Source of the DNA: Stenocarpella maydis
Taxonomy: Eukaryota; Ascomycota; Sordariomycetes; Diaporthales; Diaporthaceae
NCBI GenBank assembly: GCA_002270565.1
Contig: NQMI01000002.1
Coordinates: 248,001 to 312,000, forward strand
Direction of reading: 5' to 3'
DNA: 64,000 nucleotides
Shown: piece by piece, positions 1-10,600 of the stretch
How the letters are laid out: every line of letters starts with the position of its first letter
Numbering within the stretch: position 1 is the stretch's first letter
Program-made: the position numbers and the translations under genes
The notes under the pieces: model-generated
What the model was told of the DNA's origin: nothing
Seen by the model: only the letters and a program-made list of their open reading frames with translations
The model's database searches: none

Positions 1-147
1 TCGTTTTCTCAGCCAAGCAGCTTATAGGCCAGCCGGCTCCATCAGAGCAGCGTGTGTAAGAAGCTGCCGGCGAGGCATCACAACCTCAACATCGCGCCCC
101 CTTGCCTCAATCCAACCGCAGACAGCAACACCTGCGACGCCTCACAG

Positions 148-967
148 AGCACCACCCACCGCAGTGCAGTCCCTGGGCAAGACCAAGACCGGCCGCGACC
201 TGCGCATCCGCAGCTACCCACGCTTCGCCACCCTCGAGGAGGAGCGCCAGTACCGCAAGGAGCACCTCGCAGCCGCCTTCCGCATCTTCGCGGACCGGGG
301 CTACGACGAGGGCGTCGCCGGCCACATATCGGTGCGGGACCCGATCCTGACGGACCACTTCTGGCTGAACCCGCTCTCGGCGCACTTCTCCCAGATCCGC
401 GTGTCGGACCTCATCCTCGTCGACGAGCACGGCGCCATCGTCGAGGGCGACGAGCCGATCAACACCGCTGCCTTCACCATCCACGGCGCCATCCACCGCT
501 GCCGCCCGGATGTGCACGCCGCGTGCCATGCGCATAGCGTGCATGGAAAGGCGTTTAGCGCCTTTGGGAGGGAGCTGGAGATGATCACGCAGGACTCGCT
601 GCGCTTCTATGGCAGCCACGCCGTGTACCGGCATTTTGGCGGCGTGGTGGTTGATGCAGACGAGGGGGCCCGCATCGCGGGTGCTTTGGGCGATGGCAAG
701 GCTGTAATTCTGCAGAACCATGGTCTCTTGACTGTTGGGCAGAGTGTCGATGAGGCTGCGTTTTGGTTCATGTCGCTGGACCGGACATGTCAGGCACAGC
801 TGCTGGCTGATGCGGCTGCGGCGGGTGGGTATGAGAAGGTGCTAATCGATGAGGACGAGTGCAGGTTTTCAGCACAGAGCGTCGGGGGCCCAGAGAAGGG
901 ATGGCTTGCTTTCCAGCCGTATTATGACGAGATACTGGCCAAGACGAAGGGTGATTTCTTGAAGTGA
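148..967 (+). CDS. class II aldolase/adducin-family protein (5' end missing)
   Basis: Cytosolic metal-dependent aldolase/adducin-head family protein. Seen: a His-rich metal site (CHAHSVHG), the GHISVRDP loop near the N-terminus and a third His in ILQNHGLLTVG, all in family order. The frame is open upstream of the first in-frame GTG at 164 and there is no ATG; a CTCACAG acceptor ends at 147 and a GTAAG donor lies near 55, so the visible part is probably the main exon after an intron, with the start exon outside or at the very edge of the window. About 270 residues are visible, close to the usual size of fungal members, which are mostly uncharacterised. It is transcribed away from the PKS cluster and separated from it by an unknown gene, so membership in the cluster is doubtful. 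The substrate cannot be read from sequence. Confidence 0.85.
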
Positions 968-1298
968 GGTTGGATGATCGATGTATAGATTAGGAAAAGG
1001 TGGAAATTTGAGGCAACTGGTAAAAACGTAGCCCTCTGTCGATTTAATCCTTCAGCGCCGTTGGGTAAGATCTGGCACATCCAAGGAAGTTCATTGACAA
1101 TCATCAGCCACCCCAAGTTTCTCGCCACGCAGCATCAACACCCCGAAGGCCTTGAGCTCCCCTCGCATTGTCTGACGTTGATTGGTGTAAAACGGCCCAG
1201 CGGTCTAGGATCCTAGGCTGCGAGTGCTCTGACGTGCAAATTTCACCGCGCAATCTTTATCTGAGGTTCTAAGGTCGACGCAGCGCTTCTACTCAAAA
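968..1298. other. intergenic, nothing recognised
   Basis: Downstream region of the aldolase-family gene. No convincing ORF, RNA gene or repeat seen. Confidence 0.6.
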
Positions 1299-1630
1299 CG
1301 CTGTCTGTGGAAACCGAAACTTGGCCCCCCCCCCCAACATGACTATCAGCTAATCCATCTAAATCAACCCTTTACGAACACATTTTTACAAGTCTGCTTA
1401 TATAATACCTATATATTTTTAATCTTATATTTAATTTTCTTTATTTAATTAAAACTTCTATTATTAATATAATTTTCTTATAAAATATTAAAAAGTAAAT
1501 GTTAGTTTATCTTCAGAATATTAATATACTGTAAGCATATATATAAAAATATGTTATAATAAATTAGTTAAATAGATTATCTAATAGTCGTTTAGGGGGT
1601 TGGACTAAGTTTCGTTTTCAACCGACAGCG
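1299..1630. mobile_element. MITE-like element with ~60-bp terminal inverted repeats
   Basis: The left end (from 1299, CGCTGTC...) and the reverse complement of the right end (to 1630) match over about 60 bp with scattered differences, several of them C/T transitions as expected from RIP (for example CAG versus TAG, ATCC versus ATCT). The ~220-bp core is extremely AT-rich and has no ORF. A C-run at about 1325-1336 lies in the left repeat. No clear target-site duplication is visible. Size and structure fit a non-autonomous DNA transposon remnant; the superfamily cannot be told. Confidence 0.7.
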
Positions 1631-1763
1631 ACGTGCATCAAATCGCATCTGCTTTTCCAAGAAGACCTTCAAACTCACGTGTCATCAGCAGAGGTACCCA
1701 CTCTTCGGAACAGCGGTGACCACTTCTTTCGCTTGCAGGTGCTGCCGCAGAGGCCAGAACTTC

Positions 1764-2693
1764 ATGTTCTCTTTTGTTGACTTCAAGCCCCCAATGCTCC
1801 TCAAAATGTCGTCAACAGACACTTTCCAAGGGTTCCAAACGGACCCAAGCCCTAAAGATACAGACATGGATGACGCCCCGCCCAGTCAGCCCCGAAGAGC
1901 TCCTCCAATTGCCTTCGACTTCGTCCAAGTACTCGCATACAGACCCCATACGGACCAGAATCCACAAATCAGCCAGCAGGGTACTGGAGACAACGATCAG
2001 TCAAACACTGGCGCAAACTCCCGACAGGATGATCCACCAGCACGCACACAGGCACATGAGCTGACACAGGACCATCCCACGGATCCGCCCTGGCCCACGG
2101 GGGGGTTTTTCAGCGACGACCCTGCCACAGCACACCTGGTCGCCATCATGCAGTCCCTCGAGGAACGAGCTCCGAGCCCCACTTCCGCCGAGGGCATTAT
2201 TGGCATGCGTACCCTTGCCGAGACCAAGAAGAAAAACCAACCATTCGAGCAACTCTGGAGGCGTCGAAGGAGGCCTGGAGAGAAGTTCAATTTCTTCCTA
2301 CCATTCCCTGACAGACCAGGATCCATGATGGGAAAGACAAGTTTTTCCAAGGCCGGTCTGGTCATCATCCTCGAAGCATTACGATCGGTCGTCCGTGGTT
2401 ATGGGATGCCCGTCTCCACTGCACCATTAACACACCAGGTCGAAGAGCTTAACGCGGGAGAGGGAATAGTTCATTTCATGCCTGCTGTGAAGTCACCCAA
2501 GAATTATTACTGCGACATCGACCCCTTCACGCTCATCGGGGCCAGGATGGCCGTGGCAGTGACTCAGGCAGCCTCCCACGAGTCTCACTCCCCATACATT
2601 CTTTTCTACGCATATGCCCTCACCGATGCCGCATCCAGGCAGCCCACGAGCGCACTTCTCGAGGTCCAGCCAATCAAGGGGTGGGATGATTGA
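1764..2693 (+). CDS. hypothetical protein
   Basis: I do not recognise this gene. The frame is open from about 1716 with the first ATG at 1764; ATGs at 1794 and 1806 are alternatives, giving about 296-309 residues. The N-terminal half is Pro/Gln/Asp-rich and looks disordered. The C-terminal half (from about residue 140) is better ordered, with an Arg/Lys cluster (LWRRRRRPGEKF) followed by hydrophobic segments and a conserved-looking end. No signal peptide, membrane segment or catalytic motif is seen. Codon use resembles neighbouring genes and there is no antisense competitor, which favours a real gene. It lies between a MITE-like element and the 3' flank of the PKS. Confidence 0.5.
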   Translation: MFSFVDFKPPMLLKMSSTDTFQGFQTDPSPKDTDMDDAPPSQPRRAPPIAFDFVQVLAYRPHTDQNPQISQQGTGDNDQSNTGANSRQDDPPARTQAHELTQDHPTDPPWPTGGFFSDDPATAHLVAIMQSLEERAPSPTSAEGIIGMRTLAETKKKNQPFEQLWRRRRRPGEKFNFFLPFPDRPGSMMGKTSFSKAGLVIILEALRSVVRGYGMPVSTAPLTHQVEELNAGEGIVHFMPAVKSPKNYYCDIDPFTLIGARMAVAVTQAASHESHSPYILFYAYALTDAASRQPTSALLEVQPIKGWDD

Positions 2694-2696
2694 CGC

Positions 2697-4607
2697 GGAC
2701 AAGATCCACGCTGGACAGAAGGCGTTTGCGGAGTTGGAGTAATCTGGTTCTTTTCGTGGCTCAGGTCTCATCTTCGGGAGCAAGCACATGGGATCTCCTG
2801 GCATCATGGTACACGGAAGCGTGCCGAAGTAGAAGTATCAACTACGACGAATTCAAGAGCCATTCTTAAGAAACGGCACTTCTGGATGCCTTGTTGATAT
2901 ACCGGAGTAAGATATGGCTCGGACAGTATCTAAATCTCCGTACCAAATGAACCACCCCCCGGATTCATCTGAAATTATCTGGCATCTAACTCGTGGTTAC
3001 TAACTCTTGGGGTCCAAAGCCGATGCCTCGAACCGGCCATGTGAATTTCAGGTCCGAAGATGAGCATTTCCAGGGCCCTGCAAGATGAGATTGGATAGAC
3101 ATGAGACTATATCTGCCTGAACGATGGGGAAAGATTTGCTTGCTACAACCCCGAGTACCAGCGAGAGTCGGCATCGGATCGACTCAAATCCACCCGCCGT
3201 AATGCAGACCATTAAAGCAGGTGAGCTTTACAAGGGAAATCCGGCGTCCCAGTTCCAGGTCTTGCCGTGCGGCGTCTCTACCATGACGTGTAATGAGGTA
3301 GCGGCCATGAGCCGTGGATGAGAGGCCAGGAAACGGCATGATGCATCTCGGAGCCTTCATCTCAAGGTGCCAGGTGCTAACTTGCCATGGATGATGAGTC
3401 TGGTAATGAGAATGAGAGACAGACATTTATAGCTGGAATTTCAGCATTGGCACGGCTTCAACAGGTTGTGTGGCATCCAACTTCGAGAGGCATAGGGCCA
3501 GGACAGTATACCTACCTAGGCAGTCTCATCAATCTGATCTGTGGTGGCTTCCAATGTTCCCAGGGCACCCAGGTGCCCCTGCCTAGGTATCGCATCGGAC
3601 CTGTATGAGATGGGTGATATGGCGATCAGTAAGTTCAAGAGATATGCTAGCAACGGCGGGAACTGAGTTAATTCATCGTGTCAGTTTTGTTTGGAGGCAG
3701 GATCTTCCTGTAGGTGACATGCTGGCCTGCATAGCGTGCAAGAGGACCCGTGCCCGCCACCACCACGGGGAGCCTGAGGCGACATGTGCAATCAAGACTG
3801 ACCAACATGGGATTTCACTTTTTGTAAAATGGCCTCATACACGCCTGGAGCCTGTCGTATTGGAAATACGATGAGAACCAGACAATTAATGTCACAAGAA
3901 ATGTTAGACATTCTCTGCAATGAGTAAGTTACCAAGCACGGCCTCACCATCCACAAGATGAATCCTCCAAAAAGCGATGCCCGACAGGGGACAGGCCCCA
4001 GACGCCCGCAAATAGTCCTCAGTCTGGAAGCTGGGTGGGAGCCGCCTGGACAATCGTCATGTCCATCAGTGTGGTTGGTCTGAACTAGATGAGATAAAAG
4101 GTATTCTGCAATGTTAAGAGGAAGTGGCCCCACTGAAGGCCCAACGGTCACACGGGCAGTTAGCCAGGTAGGTAGGTATACCTAGGCAGCTTCAGCTAGC
4201 GGGCCACAGTAAGACGCAGGCACTGACAGACCACCAGCAGCAGGACGAGATACAAGGTGGTAAACAGGAAACAGGAGATTGGAAAGTGGAAGGTGCAAGG
4301 TGGGAAACGCGCAGCATGTAATTCAAACTAGTAGATAATAAAATTGTAAGGTGATTTTCTCCCAGGTGATTCTAATCTTATCACCCTGGGTGATTGGGGG
4401 CCCCACTGGCTGCTTAGTCGTCCAGTGTGGCCCATTCGCCCACACCCTCCCCCCCCCTATAGGACTTGGACCTTCTCATCGACCCTCACCTTCCCCCTCG
4501 CATGGAAGGCAGCGCCGACTTGACCTTAGTTGACGTTGAGGACAGCCGCCTTGTCTCTGTATGCCCTCTCGTGACACCTATTACCCACAGCATCCTCGCG
4601 CCAGAAC
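2697..4607. other. intergenic, 3' flank of the PKS
   Basis: About 1.9 kb with only short, unconvincing ORFs. Two places (about 3,506-3,523 and 4,167-4,188) carry CCTACCTAGG/GTATAC-type palindromic motifs. Nothing else recognised. Confidence 0.6.
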
Positions 4608-7600
4608 CTAACCCTCCACCAGCTTCGACTCGACCAGGGAGGCGATGCTGCCCAGGGAGGTCCGCGGGTTCATGATCTCCAGGAAGGGGATGTCGACGCG
4701 GAAGGTGCTCCAGTACCAGATGCGGAACTCGGAGGCGATCATGCTGTCGACGCCGTACTGCTGCAGGGGCCTGCGGTCGTCGACCTGGTCGAGCGGGATG
4801 AGGACCAGGTTGGAGAAGCGCTTGAGGATGAGGCGCAGGACGGCCGACGCCAGCGAGGGCATGTCGGACTCGGCGGCGAGGGCGGCGGTGGCCGGGTGGC
4901 CCGCCAGGTCCCTGAGCCACTGCGGCGCGGCTCCGAGGGGCCTTGCGCCGCCGGCGTCTGCGCCGCCCGAGTCCTGGCCCGAGTCCTGGCCGACGAGGAG
5001 GGACGCCGACAGCAGCGAGGAGCGCGCGTCCTGCATGGTGCCGTTGTTGACGTCGAAGCCCTGCTCCATGAGCCTGCGGATGCCGAGGGGCTCGAGGCCG
5101 GTGAGGATGTGGGCGGCCTCGGCGGCATCTGGCCCCGCGGGGAGGCGCCCCAGCTTGGAGTCGGCCTCGCCCCCCGGCCCGGCGATGGCGAGGTCGATGA
5201 CCTGGAGGAACTCGTCCTCGTTGAGGGGCTGGATGCCCTTGCGCAGCAGGAGGGCCTCGATGTCCGGGTTCTCGTGCAGGTAGCCGACCTCGGAGATCAT
5301 GCCCAGGCCGACCGAGACGGCGCGGAGGCCCTGGCCGCGGCGCCAGTGGGCAAACGAGTCGAGGAACCCGTTCGCGGAGCAGTAGTTGCTCTCGGTGGCG
5401 GTCCCGACGCTGCCGGACACGGACGACGTCATGAGGAAGAAGTCGAGGGCGTCCTCGTGGCCCCCGGCGCCCAGCGCCCGGTGCAGGTTCCAGGTGCCGG
5501 CCCACTTTGGCTGGATGCCCGTGTGCCAGGCCGAGTGCGGCATGACGGTGAAGAGGGCCTCGTGGAGGCCCATGGCGGCCTGGACGACGCCGCCGACGGC
5601 GAGGCCCGTCGCGGCGCAGGCCGCCACGGCAGCATCGACATCCGCCGCGGCCGAGACGTCGCCGCGGACGACGGTGACGCCGGCGCCGGCGCGCTGCAGG
5701 CGCTGCACGAGCTGCGCGGCGCTGGGCTTGTCGCAGCCGGAGCGGCCGAGGAAGACGAAGTTGCGGGCGCCGCGCAGCATCATCCAGCGGCTGAGGGAGC
5801 GCCCGAGGCCGCCCAGGCAGCCGACCAGCAGGTAGACCTTGTTGGGGTCCAGCACGGAGAGGTACCTGGCCGGGGCCATGGGCACGAGGCTCTGCGGGCT
5901 CTCCAGGGACACGACGACCTTGCCGACGCGGTCCCTCGTGTTGAAGTAGCGGTAGGCCCTGGCCACGTCGGCGACGTCAAAGGTCCTGGTGGGCGGCAGG
6001 GTGATGTGGCCGGCGCGGTACAGCTCGAGCACCTCGGCCATGAGCTCCTCCCAGAGGCCGCGGTAGAAGTGGTCCTCGGCGAAGAAGAGGTCCGACAGGT
6101 CGAAGGCGATGAAGGTGGCGCCGCGCAGGAAGACGTGCATGTCGAGCCTGCCGGCGTCGACCAGCTCCTTCTTGCCGACCTCGACGAAGCGGCCGAACGG
6201 CGCGACGCACTCCCAGCTGGCGTGCATGAGGTCGCCCACGAGCGAGTTGACGACGACGTCGACGCCGCGCCCGCCCGTCAGCACCGCGATGCCCTCCTTG
6301 AACGAGGCGTCGCGCGACGCCAGGATGTGGCTCGGGGGCACGCCCGCGTGCTCGACGAGGAAGTCGCGCTTGGCCTGCGACCCGACGGTCGTGTAGACCA
6401 CGGCGCCGGTGCTCTGGGCGACCCTGATGGCGGCCAGGCCGAAGGCGCCCGCGCCGGCGTGGATCAGCACCGACTCGCCCGCGCGGAGGTTGGCGCGGCG
6501 GCGCAGCGCGTAGAGCGCGGTGGCGTAGACGGTCAGCAGCGTGGGCACGGCGGCCATGTCCTCGTGGTCCAGCAGCTTGTGCACGCAGCCCGCCGGCACG
6601 CGCTCGGTCGTCCGGAGGTGGTTGGGCGCCCACACCACGACGCGGTCCCCGGGCGCGACGTGCGTCACGTCCGGCCCGACGGCCCTGACCACGCCGCCGA
6701 AGTCGAGCGCCGTGGTGCCCGTGTGCGTCTCGACGCGCCCGCTCATGGCGTAGATGTCCTTTGCGTTGAGGCTGACGGCCCGCAGCGACACGTCCACCTG
6801 GCCCCGCGCCGGCGCCGGCGCCGCCCGCGCCGGCACGAGCTGCTGGAAGTGGATCGTGTCCGTGTTGCCGACCTGGCCGATGGTCATCCTGGCCTCGCCC
6901 ATGTCGCCCAGCCGCACCCTCTCGAGCGGCTCGCCGGCGTCGAGCCGCCGCCGGAACAGCGAGTTGATGCCCAGGTCCGGGCAGAAGCGGCTGATGAAGA
7001 GCACGCCCGCCTTCTGCACGAACTCGGTGTCGTCGGCCTCGTGCGCCGGCAGCAGCGCCCTGGCCACGTTCTCGCACGTCACGGCCAGGCCGTCCCTGTC
7101 GGGCCTGTAGCCGTCGCCCACGTCGACCACGGCCCACCGCAGCGCCGGCTGCTCCAGCATCACGGCGCGGCTGAGGCCGCTGGCCAGGGTCAGGTCGGGG
7201 TTGCACGCGCCGGGCTGCAGCATGTTGGCCCCCGTCAGCCACACGAGGTCCGACACCCTGTCCGTCACCGCGCGCAGGAGGTCCATGTCGCCCGGGGACA
7301 GGGTGGCGAGGAACTCGCGCTCCATCTCCAGGAGCGAGACGCAGATGTCCCTGGGGGCGAGCTCGACGCGGGCCCCGCCGTCGCCCGCGAGGTCGGCGAG
7401 CGTGATGCGCTGCGCCTGCGCCACGCCCAGGCGGTCCCGGAGGTGCGCCTCGAGCGCGGCCGACAGCTCCGCCACCGCGGCCGACTGCCCGGGCGCGTCG
7501 ATGATGAAGGCCCTCCTCGACGGCAGCTTGGCCCTGTCGAGGGCGGGCGCGGGCGGCCCTTGACGGCCAGGCAACGCGCCTCCTGACGTCCACGACTGAG

Positions 7601-10600
7601 AGGCCGGCGGCGCGCAGGCCGGCAAGGGCCGCATCGGTGCTGCGGGCGATGACGATGCCGCTGGCGCGACCGCGGAGGACACGCGTCGGCCCACGTCTCG
7701 AACAGTCGTTGGAGGCGCGTGCTGGGGGATGACGACGGCGTCGAAGCGGTCCGGGCCGGCGACGGCCTCGGGCACGGCGCCCGTCTCGGCGTCGAAGTCG
7801 CCCGTGTCGACGCGCAGCCACGACCGGCAGGTGGGGAACGCGGTGCCCATGTGCAGCAGGCCCTGCCACTGCCGCGTCCTGTGCTCGGGCCCGTCGGCGC
7901 TGAGCTCGAGGACGCGCATGCGCGGGTTCTTGAGGCCCGCGAGGCTGAGCAGCGCCCCGACCACCGCGGCGCTCTCGTCGTCGACCACGTCCGGGTCCAG
8001 CCGCGCCAGGAACGAGTCCACGTACGCCTGCAGCTGCGGCAGGGCGCCCGCGTGCAGCCGCAGCAGGTCCGGCTGCCACCGCACGCGCAGGCACGGGTGC
8101 CGCTCCAGGTGCGCGCCACGGCGGCCGGCCGGCGGTGGCGCGGCCGCGGCCTTGCCCGCGTACACGGACAGGGCGCCCCGCATGGACCAGGATGCCGTCG
8201 CCGCCGTGGTGCGCGGTGCGCAGGGTGCAGTCGATCTTCTTGGTGGAGAAGCCCGTCTCCTCGGAGCGCGTGTGGATCTCGTGGCGGCTCGGCGCGTGGC
8301 GTGGCCGGCCTGACGCGCGTCGCCGATGAAGGTGGGCAGGTGTGCGTGCAGGGCGGGCAGGCTGCCGGCGGTGCTGCCCATGATGGCGGCCTGAGCAGGC
8401 GTCGATGGTGATGGGTGCAGGGGTGTGCATGTAGGGTCTCGTCACCGCGGCGGGTTCACCAGGCACGTCCGATGGCCTCGCTGCGCGCGCGCTCGCCGTC
8501 GGTGCTGAGGCTCGTCAGCGACCGGAAGTGCGGCCCGAAGCAGAGCCCGTCCTCCGCGAGCCGCTCGTACCACCGCCCCATGGCCCACGGCTCGTAGGCG
8601 TCCGTGTCGCCACCGTCACCGCCGGCGTGGTCAGCGGCGCCGCCTCGGCCGCCGAGATGCTCCCGGCGCAGTGCAGCACCGTCCTGCCGGCGTCCCACGA
8701 CGAGATGGCGAAGTCGTACCAGCCGGCCGACGCCGTCGACGTCGAGATCTTGCGCGCCGCGAGCACCGTGTGCAGCTCCAGCTCCTTGGCCGCGGCGCTG
8801 GCCTCCTCGGGCACCACCAGGGCCGCGCTGATGTTGACGTTGCGGAGGTGGAACATGGCCGTCGGCTTGCGCGCGTGCTCGTGCACCTGCGCCACCGCCT
8901 CGATGGCCATGGCCATGTAGCCCGCCGCCGGGAACACCACCTGGTCCTCGACCTTGTGGTCGCGCATCCACGGCATCTCGCCCAGCCGCAGCTTGTTGCG
9001 CCAGCTCCAGTCGATGCCGTTGCCCGCCAGCGCCGCCGACCCGAGCAGCTCGTGCCGCACCCGCCTCCTGGCCCGCATCTCGGCGCTGGGCCGGGGCTCG
9101 TACCACTTCTGCCCGGCCGAGTAGTCCCACGGGTACGGGGGGAGGACGTGGTGGTAGTGCTGCTGCTGGCCGGCCGGGAGCCTGTTGACCTCGGACCAGC
9201 TGACCGCGTGCCCGTGCAGGAAGAGGCTGCCGGCCAGCCGCTTGATGGTCAGGTCCGCGTCGTGGTCGCGCACCAGGGCGGATGCGTACGGGAGGGCCTG
9301 CCTGTCGACGCCCATCCCGGCCAGGGTCTGCTGGATGGGCCCCTTGAGTGCCGCGTGGGGGCCGAGCTCGATCATGAGCCCGGCGCCAGCGCCCTGGCCC
9401 GAGAACTCGTTCTTGACCAGGCTCGCCAGCGCCGCGCGGAACTGCACGGGGGACTCGAGGTTCTCGCGCCAGTACCTGCCCGTGGCCACGTCCCCGGCCT
9501 CCCCGCCGGCAGCCGCCGCGTCGAACACCCGCAGGTTGTCTGCGCCCAGCCCCACCGACGAGTACATCCTTGCCGCGTGCGCCGGCCTGTCGTGCGCGGC
9601 GGCGCCCTTGCTGCCGGCCATGTGGCGGGCCAGCAGGTCCTCGTAGAGGGGGCCGATCTCGCTCATCATGTGCGAGTGGTATGCCCTGCCGCCCGTCTGC
9701 AGCGCGCGCGCGAACTTGCCCCTGCGCTGCAGCTCGTCCTGCAGCGCCTGGATGCCGGCGGCCGAGCCGCTGAGGGTCACGCTCTCGGGGGCGTTGACGC
9801 AGGCCACGCGGACGTGCTCGGCGAGGCCCTTGTCGTCGATCAGGCCCTGCGCCGCCTCGGCGCCGATGCCCGCCGCCATCATGGTGCCGCGCGACTTGAG
9901 CTCGCCCACGGCGTAGCCGCGCAGGTAGGCGGCCAGCATCGCCTGCTCCATGCCCAGCAGCCCGGCCGCATAGGCGGCCGCCATCTCGCCCGACGAGTGG
10001 CCCACCACGGCCGCCGGCCGCACGCCCCAGCTGCGCAGCAGGTCGACGAGGGCGATCTGCACCGCCGTGCACAGCGGCTGGCTGCGCACCACGTCGTTGA
10101 TGACGGCCGCCTCGCCCTCGCGGATCGTCTCCTCCAGCGTCCACCCCGGCGCGTACGGCGCCGGCAGCGCCCGCAGGAACCCGTCGAGCCGGCGGATGAC
10201 GCCCGAGAAGAGCTCGTTGCCGGCCAGCAGCCCCCTCGCCATGCCCGCGTGCTGCGCCCCCTGGCCCGTCATGACGAAGTAGATGGGCTGCGGGTCCTCC
10301 CCCGCCCGCGCGAGCCCCGTGCTGGCGTCGTCCCTGATGACCTCGCGGGCCCCCGCCCGCGCGAGGAGTATCTGCCTCGCCGGCAGCTGGGACCTGCGCT
10401 CGCACAGGAGCCTTGCCAGGCTCGTGAGCGCCGCGGCGTCCTCCCTGTACTGCGGCTGCCCGAGCGTGTCCACGAGCTGCTCGACCCGCGTCCTGAGGGC
10501 CGCGGGCGACGCGGCCGAGACGGGCAGCACCAGGAGCTGCTGCCGCTGGCCGGCGTCGCTCCCCNCGTCATGACGAAGTAGATGGGCTGCGGGTCCTCCC

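Noticed and set aside
4896..7586. 896-codon plus-strand open frame over the PKS
   Set aside because: It lies antisense to conserved ER/KR/ACP sequence. High GC and codon bias in the PKS leave few stops on the opposite strand, and the translation is low-complexity with no recognisable domain.
8671..10581. 636-codon plus-strand open frame over AT/DH
   Set aside because: Antisense shadow of the PKS with the same explanation.
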